NCBI RefSeq assembly: GCF_030812885.1
Contig: NZ_JAUSTO010000003.1
Coordinates: 124,001-188,000 of the forward strand
Direction: 5' to 3'
DNA from: Moryella indoligenes
GTDB taxonomy: Bacteria > Bacillota > Clostridia > Lachnospirales > Lachnospiraceae
Length of the DNA: 64,000 nt
Shown: positions 42,306-49,554 of the stretch, in pieces
Numbering within the stretch: the stretch's first letter is position 1
Layout of the letters: every line of letters starts with the position of its first letter
Translations under genes and position numbers: made by a program
Notes under the pieces: model-generated
What the model was told of the DNA's origin: nothing
The model's input: only the letters and a program-made list of their open reading frames with translations
Database searches by the model: none

Positions 42306-43862
42306 TCACAGCAGCGGGGCGATGAGACGCAGCAGGCAGTGCCCAATGCGCAGCACATGGGAACGGCCGCTTAAGTAGTGCTCCGTCACCTCCCGGCAGC
42401 GGGGAAACAGCTGCTCAAACTCCTGCTTCATATCCGTCACGGCAGCACAGTCATAAAAAAGCACCGCATTTTCAAAGTGATGGTACAGACTGCGATAGTC
42501 GAGGTTAATGGTTCCGCACACTGCTATGCTGTCATCCGAGACACACTGCTTTGCGTGGCAGAAGCCCGGCGTGTACTCAAAGAGGCGGACACCCCAGCGC
42601 GCCAGTCCGTTGTAGTAGGAGCGCGTCGCCTGATATACCAGCTTCTTGTCCGGAATGCCCGGCGTGACGATGCGCACATCCACACCTCGTTTCGCCGCAA
42701 GCGTCATCGCACGGCTGAGTTCATCCGTGATAATGAGATAGGGCGTCGTGAACCAGACGTAGCGCTTTGCGTTATTCAGAATGTTCATATAGACATTTTC
42801 CCCGATGCGCTCCTCACCCAGAGGACTGTCCGCATAGGGCAGGCACCAGCCCTGCTCCTTTGCCTGATACGCGGGAGCTGTAAGATAGCGCCCCGGCTCC
42901 CGGTCATCGAGATCATCTCCCCGGATCGCATTCCAGTTCTCCAGAAAGATAGCCGTGAGATTCCGCACCGCATCTCCCTTAAGTCTCACACCGGTATCGT
43001 ACCAGTGCCCATAGGGATGTGTGAGGTTAAAGTACTCATCGGCGAGATTATAACCTCCGGTAAAGCCAAGCTCTCCGTCAATCACGGTGATCTTCCTGTG
43101 ATCCCGGTGATTCATAAAGAGGCTCAGGACCGGCAGCACGGGATTAAATACGCGGCAGCGTATTCCATCCGCCTGCATACGCTCGATAAAGTCGTGATCA
43201 ATAAATACAAGGCTCCCTACATCGTCATAGAAGAGACGCACCTCGACGCCTGCCGCCGCCCGCTCCCTAAGAGCTGCATGCAGGCGTCTGAAGGCCTGCC
43301 GCTCCTCGATCGCATGGTACTCGAGGAATATAAAACGCCTGGCCCCTCGTATGGCCTCAAGCTGCGCCTCAAGCGCTTCTGCTGCGCTTCTGTAATATTG
43401 AATATCCGTATTTCTGCAGAGCGGATAGCCTGCATAATCCCTCAGATAGCGAAACTGATTGGCGACACCGACATCCCGCCGCATCAGCGTCCTGAGATCT
43501 TCATCCTTCTGGGTGAGCTGCGGAAATATGCACGCATCAATTCGGCGGTAACGCTCCCGCATACGCTCTGTAGAGCCAGGCAGACCCAGCATGAGATAGA
43601 GCGGCACTCCAAACAGCGGCGCCGCCGAAATCAGCATGATCCATGGCATCTTCGCCGCCGCATTCATATGTCTTCCGTAGATGCCGAGCACCAGAAACAG
43701 TGCCGCAACCCTGACAAGACCTGGAATCCAGGAAAAATGCCTGCTCAGTATTCCGAGCTGCACATAGAGCCAGATCAGCTCAATCAAAATGGCAAGCGCA
43801 ACAAAGACTGCCCGCCGGATACCATTTTTCACTTCTGCTCTGTGTTCAAGTGTCTGCTCCAT
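42306..43862 (-). CDS. cls: Cardiolipin synthase
   Basis: A 518-residue phospholipase-D-family enzyme joining two phosphatidylglycerols into cardiolipin. Two N-terminal membrane helices (about 17-75) are followed by two HKD catalytic motifs: NHRDHRKITVIDGELGFTGG (about residue 235, written H-x-K with R before) and CHAKQCVSDDSIAVCGTINL (about 435). PLFGVPLYLMLG at the end of the membrane part is typical. Length fits the family. ATG with GGAGG upstream. The direct-repeat/hairpin region lies downstream. Confidence 0.95.
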   Translation of the reverse strand: MEQTLEHRAEVKNGIRRAVFVALAILIELIWLYVQLGILSRHFSWIPGLVRVAALFLVLGIYGRHMNAAAKMPWIMLISAAPLFGVPLYLMLGLPGSTERMRERYRRIDACIFPQLTQKDEDLRTLMRRDVGVANQFRYLRDYAGYPLCRNTDIQYYRSAAEALEAQLEAIRGARRFIFLEYHAIEERQAFRRLHAALRERAAAGVEVRLFYDDVGSLVFIDHDFIERMQADGIRCRVFNPVLPVLSLFMNHRDHRKITVIDGELGFTGGYNLADEYFNLTHPYGHWYDTGVRLKGDAVRNLTAIFLENWNAIRGDDLDDREPGRYLTAPAYQAKEQGWCLPYADSPLGEERIGENVYMNILNNAKRYVWFTTPYLIITDELSRAMTLAAKRGVDVRIVTPGIPDKKLVYQATRSYYNGLARWGVRLFEYTPGFCHAKQCVSDDSIAVCGTINLDYRSLYHHFENAVLFYDCAAVTDMKQEFEQLFPRCREVTEHYLSGRSHVLRIGHCLLRLIAPLL

Positions 43863-43979
43863 CTTATTTGCCTCCGCTTATTATCTTAACACAGAGATAC
43901 AAGAAGCAAACCCCCAACTTCTCTTTTCGTGGTATACTATGAGCACTTAGTGTACGTTTCGTTAACGATGGAGGTGGAT

Positions 43980-44834
43980 ATGAAAGAACTCGGTTATTAC
44001 GACGGCAGCTACGGCCCGCTGGAAGAGATGCGGATTCCCATGTCCGATCGCGTCTCCTGGTTTGGAGACGGTGTCTACGACGCGGGACCGTGCCGAAACT
44101 ATCACATCTTTGCTCTGGATGAGCACGTGGATCGTTTCTTCCGCAGTGCAGCGCTCCTTGACATGACGATGCCCATGGGCAAGGAGGAGCTGAAGCAGCT
44201 TCTGAACGAACTCGTAAGCAAGATGGACAGCGGAAATCTCTTTGTCTACTATCAGCTGACTCGTGGCAGAGGAGGCGCCGTGAAGCGCAGTCATACCTAT
44301 GAGCAGGGCGCCCCCGGGAAGCTCTGGATCACCCTCACCCCCGCTGAGATCTCCGACGGGAAGATGCCGATCCGTCTTGTCACAACCGAGGATACCCGCT
44401 TCCTGCACTGCAATATTAAGACCCTGAACCTCATTCCCTCCGTCATGGCCTCTCAGAAGGCAAAGGATGCGGGCTGCCAGGAGGCAGTCTTCTACCGCCC
44501 CGGGAACATCGTGACCGAATGTGCGCACAGCAATGTGCATATTCTGAAGGATGGAACGCTCCGCACCCACCCGGCGGATCATCTGATCCTCGGTGGAATC
44601 GCCCGCATACACCTGATCCGCGCCTGCGAGGCGCTCGGCATTCCGGTGCGTGAGGAGGCCTTCACGCTAGACGAGCTCTTTGCCGCGGATGAGGTCATCG
44701 TGACAAGCTCCTCCAATCTCTGCCTGCATGCCGATGAAATCGACAAGAAACCTGTCGGCGGCAGGGCTCCCGAGCTGCTGGAAAAAATACGCAGCTACCT
44801 CATCGGGGAGTTCCTGGAGGCGACCGCAGAATAA
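43980..44834 (+). CDS. Aminotransferase class IV, probable D-amino-acid transaminase
   Basis: A 284-residue PLP enzyme of fold type IV. The Schiff-base Lys is in HCNIKTLNLIPSVMASQKAK, the phosphate-binding and substrate loops include DRVSWFGDGVYDAG, QLTRGRGGAVKRSH and TECAHSNVHI. The pattern is closest to D-alanine aminotransferases, which would supply D-glutamate or D-alanine for the wall; branched-chain aminotransferase is the alternative. The ATG at 43980 follows GGAGGTGG; an extended -10 element (TGGTATACT, 43930-43938) lies upstream. Confidence 0.85.
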   Translation: MKELGYYDGSYGPLEEMRIPMSDRVSWFGDGVYDAGPCRNYHIFALDEHVDRFFRSAALLDMTMPMGKEELKQLLNELVSKMDSGNLFVYYQLTRGRGGAVKRSHTYEQGAPGKLWITLTPAEISDGKMPIRLVTTEDTRFLHCNIKTLNLIPSVMASQKAKDAGCQEAVFYRPGNIVTECAHSNVHILKDGTLRTHPADHLILGGIARIHLIRACEALGIPVREEAFTLDELFAADEVIVTSSSNLCLHADEIDKKPVGGRAPELLEKIRSYLIGEFLEATAE

Positions 44835-44855
44835 ATCCGGGCTATGCCAGAGGAA

Positions 44856-44930
44856 AGACCGCTGGATGAGCCTCTTCCATTCTCCATCCGCAAAACGGAT
44901 GGCGGAAGACGGCTCACAGCGGTCTCTTTT
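44856..44930 (+). terminator. Long composite terminator
   Basis: Outer stem AGACCGCTG / CAGCGGTCT, then GAGCC / GGCTC, TCTTCC / GGAAGA and an inner CATCCG / CGGATG, followed by CTTTTT. It ends the aminotransferase transcript before the convergent EamA gene. Confidence 0.85.
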
Positions 44931-44945
44931 TGCCTTGTATTCAAT

Positions 44946-45803
44946 TCAGCGCAGGCGCGCGCGGTTCCAGCGGTAGACAGCCGTCCCGATGATGAGCACA
45001 TACCCCAGCACACTGAGCCCATCCGGCAGTTCTCCCCAGAGCAGGAAGCCGAACAGTGCCGCAAACACCACCTGCGCGTAATCAAAGACAGAGATCTCCC
45101 GCGCAGGTGCATAGCTGTAGGCCGCTGTGATGCCAAGCTGTCCCAGTGCGGCTGCAGCTCCCGCCAGCAGAAGAAAGAGCAGCTGCCGCACGCTCATCGG
45201 CTGAAAGTCCCGAATCAGCGCCGGCACACTCGCAAGGCAGGAAAAGAGTGAAAAGCAGAGAATAATAACCGGTCCCTTCACACCGCCCTGCGCAGTCTTC
45301 CGCACATAGGTATAGGCTGTGCCCGCAAACAGACCTCCGAGCAGCCCGATCAGCGCAGGCAGCTGTGCAAGCCCTGCGCCGGGCTTGATCACCAGTGCCG
45401 CTCCGGAGAGTGCCACCAGAAGACACACGATATCTGTCCGCTCCGGAACCTCCCCCAGCATCAGCAGAGACATAAGAATTGCAAAGAAGGGGGACATCTT
45501 GTTCAGCATATTGGCATCCGCAATTCCAAGATGATCAATCGCCCAGAAATTCGCAATAATCCCCAGCGTTCCAAAGAGCGAGCGCAAAAGAAGCGGCGGC
45601 CAGTTCTTCCGTCCGACCCGGAAGTGCTCTCCCGAGCGGCGCAGCATCCAGAAGGCGGTCAGCGCTGCAACTGCGTTCCGGAAGAAGGCTTTCTCCATCA
45701 CCGGCAGCTCTCCCGACAGGCGCACAAAAACGGACATCAGGGAGAATCCCGCTGCCGCGACCAGTATGAAGCATATCCCCTTCAGCTGACTGCGCATACT
45801 CAC
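44946..45803 (-). CDS. EamA/DMT family transporter
   Basis: A 285-residue membrane protein with ten predicted helices in two EamA repeats. Typical segments: SVFVRLSGELPVMEKAFFRN, LGIADANMLNKMSPFFAIL, and in the second half AGTAYTYVRKTAQGG and ISVFDYAQVVFAALFGFLLW. Family members export amino acids or metabolites; the substrate is unknown. It starts with GTG overlapping the stop of ridA (an ATG two codons later is also possible). Confidence 0.88.
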   Translation of the reverse strand: MSMRSQLKGICFILVAAAGFSLMSVFVRLSGELPVMEKAFFRNAVAALTAFWMLRRSGEHFRVGRKNWPPLLLRSLFGTLGIIANFWAIDHLGIADANMLNKMSPFFAILMSLLMLGEVPERTDIVCLLVALSGAALVIKPGAGLAQLPALIGLLGGLFAGTAYTYVRKTAQGGVKGPVIILCFSLFSCLASVPALIRDFQPMSVRQLLFLLLAGAAAALGQLGITAAYSYAPAREISVFDYAQVVFAALFGFLLWGELPDGLSVLGYVLIIGTAVYRWNRARLR

Positions 45804-46177
45804 TTCGACGCAATCACTGCGATCTCAACCCTTGCGCCCTTCGGGAGCGCTGCCACCTGAAAGGCCGCCCGCGCAGGATAGGGCTCCGCAAAGAATTCCG
45901 CATAGACCTCGTTCATCGGCGCAAAGTCCGCAATATCGCTGAGATACACATTTGCCATAACGACATTTCCCATATCCAGCCCCGCCTCGGCAAGAATGCT
46001 CTTCACGTTCATAAGCGACTGTCTGGTCTGCTCCCTGATGTCCTCAGAGGGAAAGGCTCCTGTCTTCGGGTCGACCGGAAGCTGCCCGGAGACATATACT
46101 GTGCTGCCGCTCTGAATTCCCTGGGAGTAAGGGCCAATGGCCGCCGGTGCATTCGCAGTGGAAAGTGACTGATTCAT
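45800..46177 (-). CDS. ridA: RidA family reactive-intermediate deaminase
   Basis: A 125-residue RidA/YjgF protein that hydrolyses reactive enamine/imine intermediates made by PLP enzymes. The conserved features are present: AIGPYSQGIQ at the N-terminus, VYVSGQLPVDP, and PARAAFQVAALPKGARVEIA with the catalytic Arg. It forms a trimer. It is just downstream of a PLP transaminase on the other strand and in an operon with the EamA transporter. TAAGGAGG is its ribosome site. Confidence 0.95.
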   Translation of the reverse strand: MNQSLSTANAPAAIGPYSQGIQSGSTVYVSGQLPVDPKTGAFPSEDIREQTRQSLMNVKSILAEAGLDMGNVVMANVYLSDIADFAPMNEVYAEFFAEPYPARAAFQVAALPKGARVEIAVIASK

Positions 46178-46399
46178 ATCTTAACCTCCTTATTTTCCTG
46201 AGCCGACTGCTCCTGTCTGTTGTATGATCCAGCTTTATTTTAGACATAAACGAAGAGAGCGTCAACCGCACACTGCGGCCTCCGCCCTCTCCTGACCCAC
46301 TGTATTTTCTTTTCTTTCTCAATACAACGCACACCCGCTCTGCTTCTGTTCCAAGGCGAACGCTGTCCCCCTTCCCGCCCCTCGCCGGATCCTCCCGAT

Positions 46400-48487
46400 T
46401 CAGGCAGGAAGCAGATTTGTCATGCTCTTTAAGCCGGTGACGACTGTCGAGCCGTTATGCAGCAGTGCCGAGGTGGCCGGGGGCACTGCTCCCGCAACCC
46501 CCAGCGCAATGAGCAGCGCATTGAAGGAAATAATAAAGTGATAATTGCTGTTGATTCTTTGCATCAGCGCCATGGAGAGCCGGCGCAGCACCACCAGCTG
46601 ATGCAGATCTGCAGAGGATATCGTAATATCTGCAATCTCACGCGCGATCGCCGCACCATCGCTGATCGCAATGCCTGCATCCGCCTCGGAGAGAGCCGGG
46701 GCATCATTGATGCCATCCCCAATCATAATCACCTTGCGCCCGGCCGCATGCTCGCGCTGTATGAAGTGCGCCTTGTCCTGCGGAAGGACCTCCGCGTGAT
46801 ACTCATCGAGGCGAAGCTCCGCTGCGACCGAAGCGGCAGTCTTCTCGCTGTCACCGGTCATCATGCATATCCTTTTCAGTCCCAGCGCGCGCAGTGCCTC
46901 AATAACCGCCGGAGCTTCCTCCCGCAGCGGATCAAAGATACAGAGCACGGCCTTCAGCCTTCCATTCATTGCGAGATAAAGCTGTGAGTACTTTTCAGGC
47001 ACTGCATGAAGCCGCGCCTCCTCGTCCTCATTTACCCGGCACTGCTCATCCTCAAACACAAAGTGATAGCTGCCGATGATCGCCTTTTCCCCGTCAATCT
47101 CGCTGGAGATGCCATGCGCCACAACGTACTGTACCTTTGAGTGCATCTCATCATGACTGATTCCCTGCCGTCTGGCCTCCTCCACCACTGCATTTGCAAT
47201 AGAATGCGGGTAATGCTCCTCGAGGCAGGCTGCAATTCTCAGCGCATTCTCATAGCTCATTCCATCGAAGGTCTCAATCTCCACCACCGTCGGCGTGGCA
47301 CGGGTCAGCGTGCCCGTCTTGTCAAAGACAATGGTCTGCGCCTCTGCGACTGCCTCAAGGAACTTTCCTCCCCTTACGGAGATGCCGTAATCCCCTGCCT
47401 CCCGCATCGCAGACATGACCGAGAGCGGCATGGAGAGCTTCAGCGCGCAGGAGAAATCTACCATGAGGAACGACAGCGCCTTCGCAATATTCCGCGTAAA
47501 AAGATAAGTGAGTATCGAGCCGCCGAGGGAATATGGCACCAGACTGTCCGCCAGATGATAGGCCCGCGCCTCTGTGTTGGATTTCAGCTTCTCTGACTCC
47601 TCGATCATCCGGACGATCTTGTCATAGCGACCGGAGCCCGCAGCTCTCGTGACCTCAACGACGCACTCTCCCTCCTCGACCACCGTTCCCGCGTAGACAT
47701 AGCCGCCGGAGCTCTTTCTGACCGGCACGGACTCTCCGGTCATGGAGGCCTGATTGACTGTCATCTCGCCATCCCGCACCACGCCGTCGAGCGGGATGAT
47801 GTTGGAGGTGCGCACTGCAATGCAGTCGCCTGTCTTCACATCACGCACATCGACCAGCACGTCTCCTCCGGAGGTTTTCAGCCACACCTTCTCAACCTTC
47901 AGGGACATGGAGCGCGCCAGATCTCCCACAGACTTCTTGTGCGTCCACTCCTCAAGTATCTCCCCGATATCCAGAAGGAACATCACAGAAGCAGCCGTGC
48001 CGAAATCTCTCCGCAGCATGGAGGCGACGATTGCAGTCGCATCCAGCACCGGAACCTCCAGCCTTCCGTGTAGCAGACTGTCAAGACCGCGCGCGATGAA
48101 GCGTATGCTGCTTCCGACTGTCCACGCGATCTGCAGCGGCAGCGGCAGCACCAGAGTGCGCAGGCAGCGTCCAGCCAGTGCCAGTACGATCCTGTCCTCA
48201 TAGACACGGTTCAGCTCGCGCCCACTGTTTTCCGGTATCAGTGCAAGTGCCTTTTCGCTGCTGTAGGAAAAATCACAGAGCGCCGCAAGCAGCTGTTCTC
48301 TGTGATCCTCCCGTCTCACATAGCTTATAATGGCATCTCCCGTGCGGTCGTAGATCCTCACATCCGTGACAAATGAAAGCTCCCGCAGATAATACTCCAG
48401 AAGATCCGCCTGCTTTCCTGTCATGCGATAGCCGGCCATGTGCACGCGGAGCGTGCGGCGCGATTCATGCCGTATGATATATCTCAT
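46400..48487 (-). CDS. Heavy-metal P1B-type ATPase with atypical membrane metal motif
   Basis: A 695-residue P-type ATPase. The phosphorylation motif is DKTGTLTRATP, the actuator motif is MTGESVPV, the nucleotide-binding HP motif is EEHYPHSIANAV and the hinge is MIGDGINDAPAL. The N-terminal domain lacks a CxxC metal site. In the sixth membrane helix the usual CPC is replaced by SCALK (VDFSCALKLSMPLSV), so the transported ion cannot be read from known motifs; Mn, Fe or Zn are possible. It follows a small DUF6110-like membrane protein by 13 bases, and a DtxR/MntR-like regulator gene lies further upstream. Confidence 0.92.
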   Translation of the reverse strand: MRYIIRHESRRTLRVHMAGYRMTGKQADLLEYYLRELSFVTDVRIYDRTGDAIISYVRREDHREQLLAALCDFSYSSEKALALIPENSGRELNRVYEDRIVLALAGRCLRTLVLPLPLQIAWTVGSSIRFIARGLDSLLHGRLEVPVLDATAIVASMLRRDFGTAASVMFLLDIGEILEEWTHKKSVGDLARSMSLKVEKVWLKTSGGDVLVDVRDVKTGDCIAVRTSNIIPLDGVVRDGEMTVNQASMTGESVPVRKSSGGYVYAGTVVEEGECVVEVTRAAGSGRYDKIVRMIEESEKLKSNTEARAYHLADSLVPYSLGGSILTYLFTRNIAKALSFLMVDFSCALKLSMPLSVMSAMREAGDYGISVRGGKFLEAVAEAQTIVFDKTGTLTRATPTVVEIETFDGMSYENALRIAACLEEHYPHSIANAVVEEARRQGISHDEMHSKVQYVVAHGISSEIDGEKAIIGSYHFVFEDEQCRVNEDEEARLHAVPEKYSQLYLAMNGRLKAVLCIFDPLREEAPAVIEALRALGLKRICMMTGDSEKTAASVAAELRLDEYHAEVLPQDKAHFIQREHAAGRKVIMIGDGINDAPALSEADAGIAISDGAAIAREIADITISSADLHQLVVLRRLSMALMQRINSNYHFIISFNALLIALGVAGAVPPATSALLHNGSTVVTGLKSMTNLLPA

Positions 48488-48500
48488 GCCTCAGCGCTCC

Positions 48501-48845
48501 TCACGCCTCGGCCGCACATGCGGGTGCCTCGGCCTCCCCGCTCTGCTTTGCCTCGTACTCCGCGATCAGAGCCTTCGCCTCCTCTACCGCGCGCTTCTCA
48601 TCCTCTGCATAGCGCTTCTCATTGATATCCCGCGCGTCCTCATAGATGTCATCGCAGTTCTCCTTCAGCGTGGAGACCGTCTTCATCACGGAATCCTTGC
48701 CGCGCAGAACTGCCGCAGTCGCCTCCGTATAGGCCCTCTTTGCGTCTCTGCTCTTCAGAATCGCTATCCCGGCAGTGCCAAACAGCGTTCCGCCTACGAA
48801 TAATCCCAGACCACACCTCAGACCACAGTTAAAAATACACTTCAT
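48501..48845 (-). CDS. DUF6110-like small membrane-associated protein
   Basis: A 114-residue protein with one N-terminal hydrophobic segment (LGLFVGGTLFGTAGIAILKS) and a long charged helical tail, probably coiled (DIYEDARDINEKRYAEDEKR). Such proteins are recurrent neighbours of metal P-type ATPases in Clostridia. The first 12 residues have Cys at 3, 7 and 11 (MKCIFNCGLRCG), which may be metal ligands. It is the first gene of the ATPase operon, with AGGAGG before the ATG. Function unknown. Confidence 0.65.
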   Translation of the reverse strand: MKCIFNCGLRCGLGLFVGGTLFGTAGIAILKSRDAKRAYTEATAAVLRGKDSVMKTVSTLKENCDDIYEDARDINEKRYAEDEKRAVEEAKALIAEYEAKQSGEAEAPACAAEA

Positions 48846-48884
48846 CCCTTTATCCTCCTGTCTTAGAATCCCTTATATATCATT

Positions 48885-48912
48885 ATTGTAGCAAATTTTA
48901 TGCAGAGCGCAA
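48885..48912 (-). promoter_or_regulatory. Promoter of the P1B-ATPase operon
   Basis: On the minus strand TTGCGC (48907-48912), 16 bases, TACAAT (48885-48890) with an extended TGC before it, 39 bases ahead of the small-protein ATG. Confidence 0.55.
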
Positions 48913-49020
48913 AATAAAGTTTGTTATATTTCTCTAAGCTGTCGCTTAAAGCACAGTCAGGAACTGCAAGGCAACTGATGCGTACAACTCTTCTTGGAAA
49001 AAATGATAGATAATTCTGAG

Positions 49021-49054
49021 TGAGAGAGCCGGATTTTCCAATCCGGCTCTCTCA
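49021..49054. terminator. Hairpin after the DtxR/MntR-like gene
   Basis: A perfect 15-bp stem TGAGAGAGCCGGATT / AATCCGGCTCTCTCA with a 4-base loop, 30 bases after the regulator stop. It lacks a long T run but is very stable. Confidence 0.75.
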
Positions 49055-49084
49055 CTCTATACATATGCAGAATTTTATGCAGTT

Positions 49085-49468
49085 TCACCACTTCTCTGTG
49101 TCGACTTTCCACGCAGCGCGCATCTTGTGAAAGCTGTCCTCGCTGATCACATGCTCCACGAGGCAGGCTTCCTCCTCCGCGGTCTCCGCGTCTATGCCGA
49201 TCGACTCAAACAGCGCCTTGAAGTATTCGTGCTTCTCCAGCGTGCGGCTCGCCGCCGCCTTGCCGCGCTCCGTCAGAAGGATGCGCCAGTCATCGCGCTC
49301 AATATAGCCCTCTTCCTCCAGCTTCTTCAGCGCCACGGAGACACTGGGCTTCGAAAAGTTCATCTGATCCGCGATATCCGTGGGACGGCACGCCCCCTTC
49401 TCCTGGATAATGATCAGTATGCTCTCCAGATAATCCTCGCTCGATTTTCCCAATTCGTGACTGCGCAT
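49085..49468 (-). CDS. DtxR/MntR family metal-dependent transcriptional regulator
   Basis: A 127-residue regulator with the N-terminal winged helix (SSEDYLESILIIIQEKGACR, PTDIADQMNFSKPSVSVALK, KLEEEGYIERDDW) and a dimerisation domain carrying metal-binding residues (TLEKHEYFKALFESIG, EEEACLVEHVISED). It lacks the C-terminal SH3-like domain, as do MntR-type proteins. The start is taken at the ATG at 49468; an ATG at 49486 and a longer frame also exist. An inverted repeat lies directly upstream. It probably senses Mn or Fe and may control itself and the P1B-ATPase operon downstream. Confidence 0.9.
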   Translation of the reverse strand: MRSHELGKSSEDYLESILIIIQEKGACRPTDIADQMNFSKPSVSVALKKLEEEGYIERDDWRILLTERGKAAASRTLEKHEYFKALFESIGIDAETAEEEACLVEHVISEDSFHKMRAAWKVDTEKW

Positions 49469-49497
49469 ATCCTCACCGCTTTCCATTTCAAAATTTT

Positions 49498-49515
49498 TAT
49501 TAGTTTTTCCTAATA
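49498..49515. promoter_or_regulatory. Inverted repeat upstream of the metal regulator
   Basis: TATTAG-tttttc-CTAATA, an 18-bp dyad with TTAGG-like half-sites on the minus strand, 30 bases ahead of the chosen start. It fits the general size and half-site type of DtxR-family operators; self-regulation is inferred. Confidence 0.45.
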
Positions 49516-49554
49516 GAAATAACATAAACTGTGGACCGCGTCAAGTCTGCTCGT

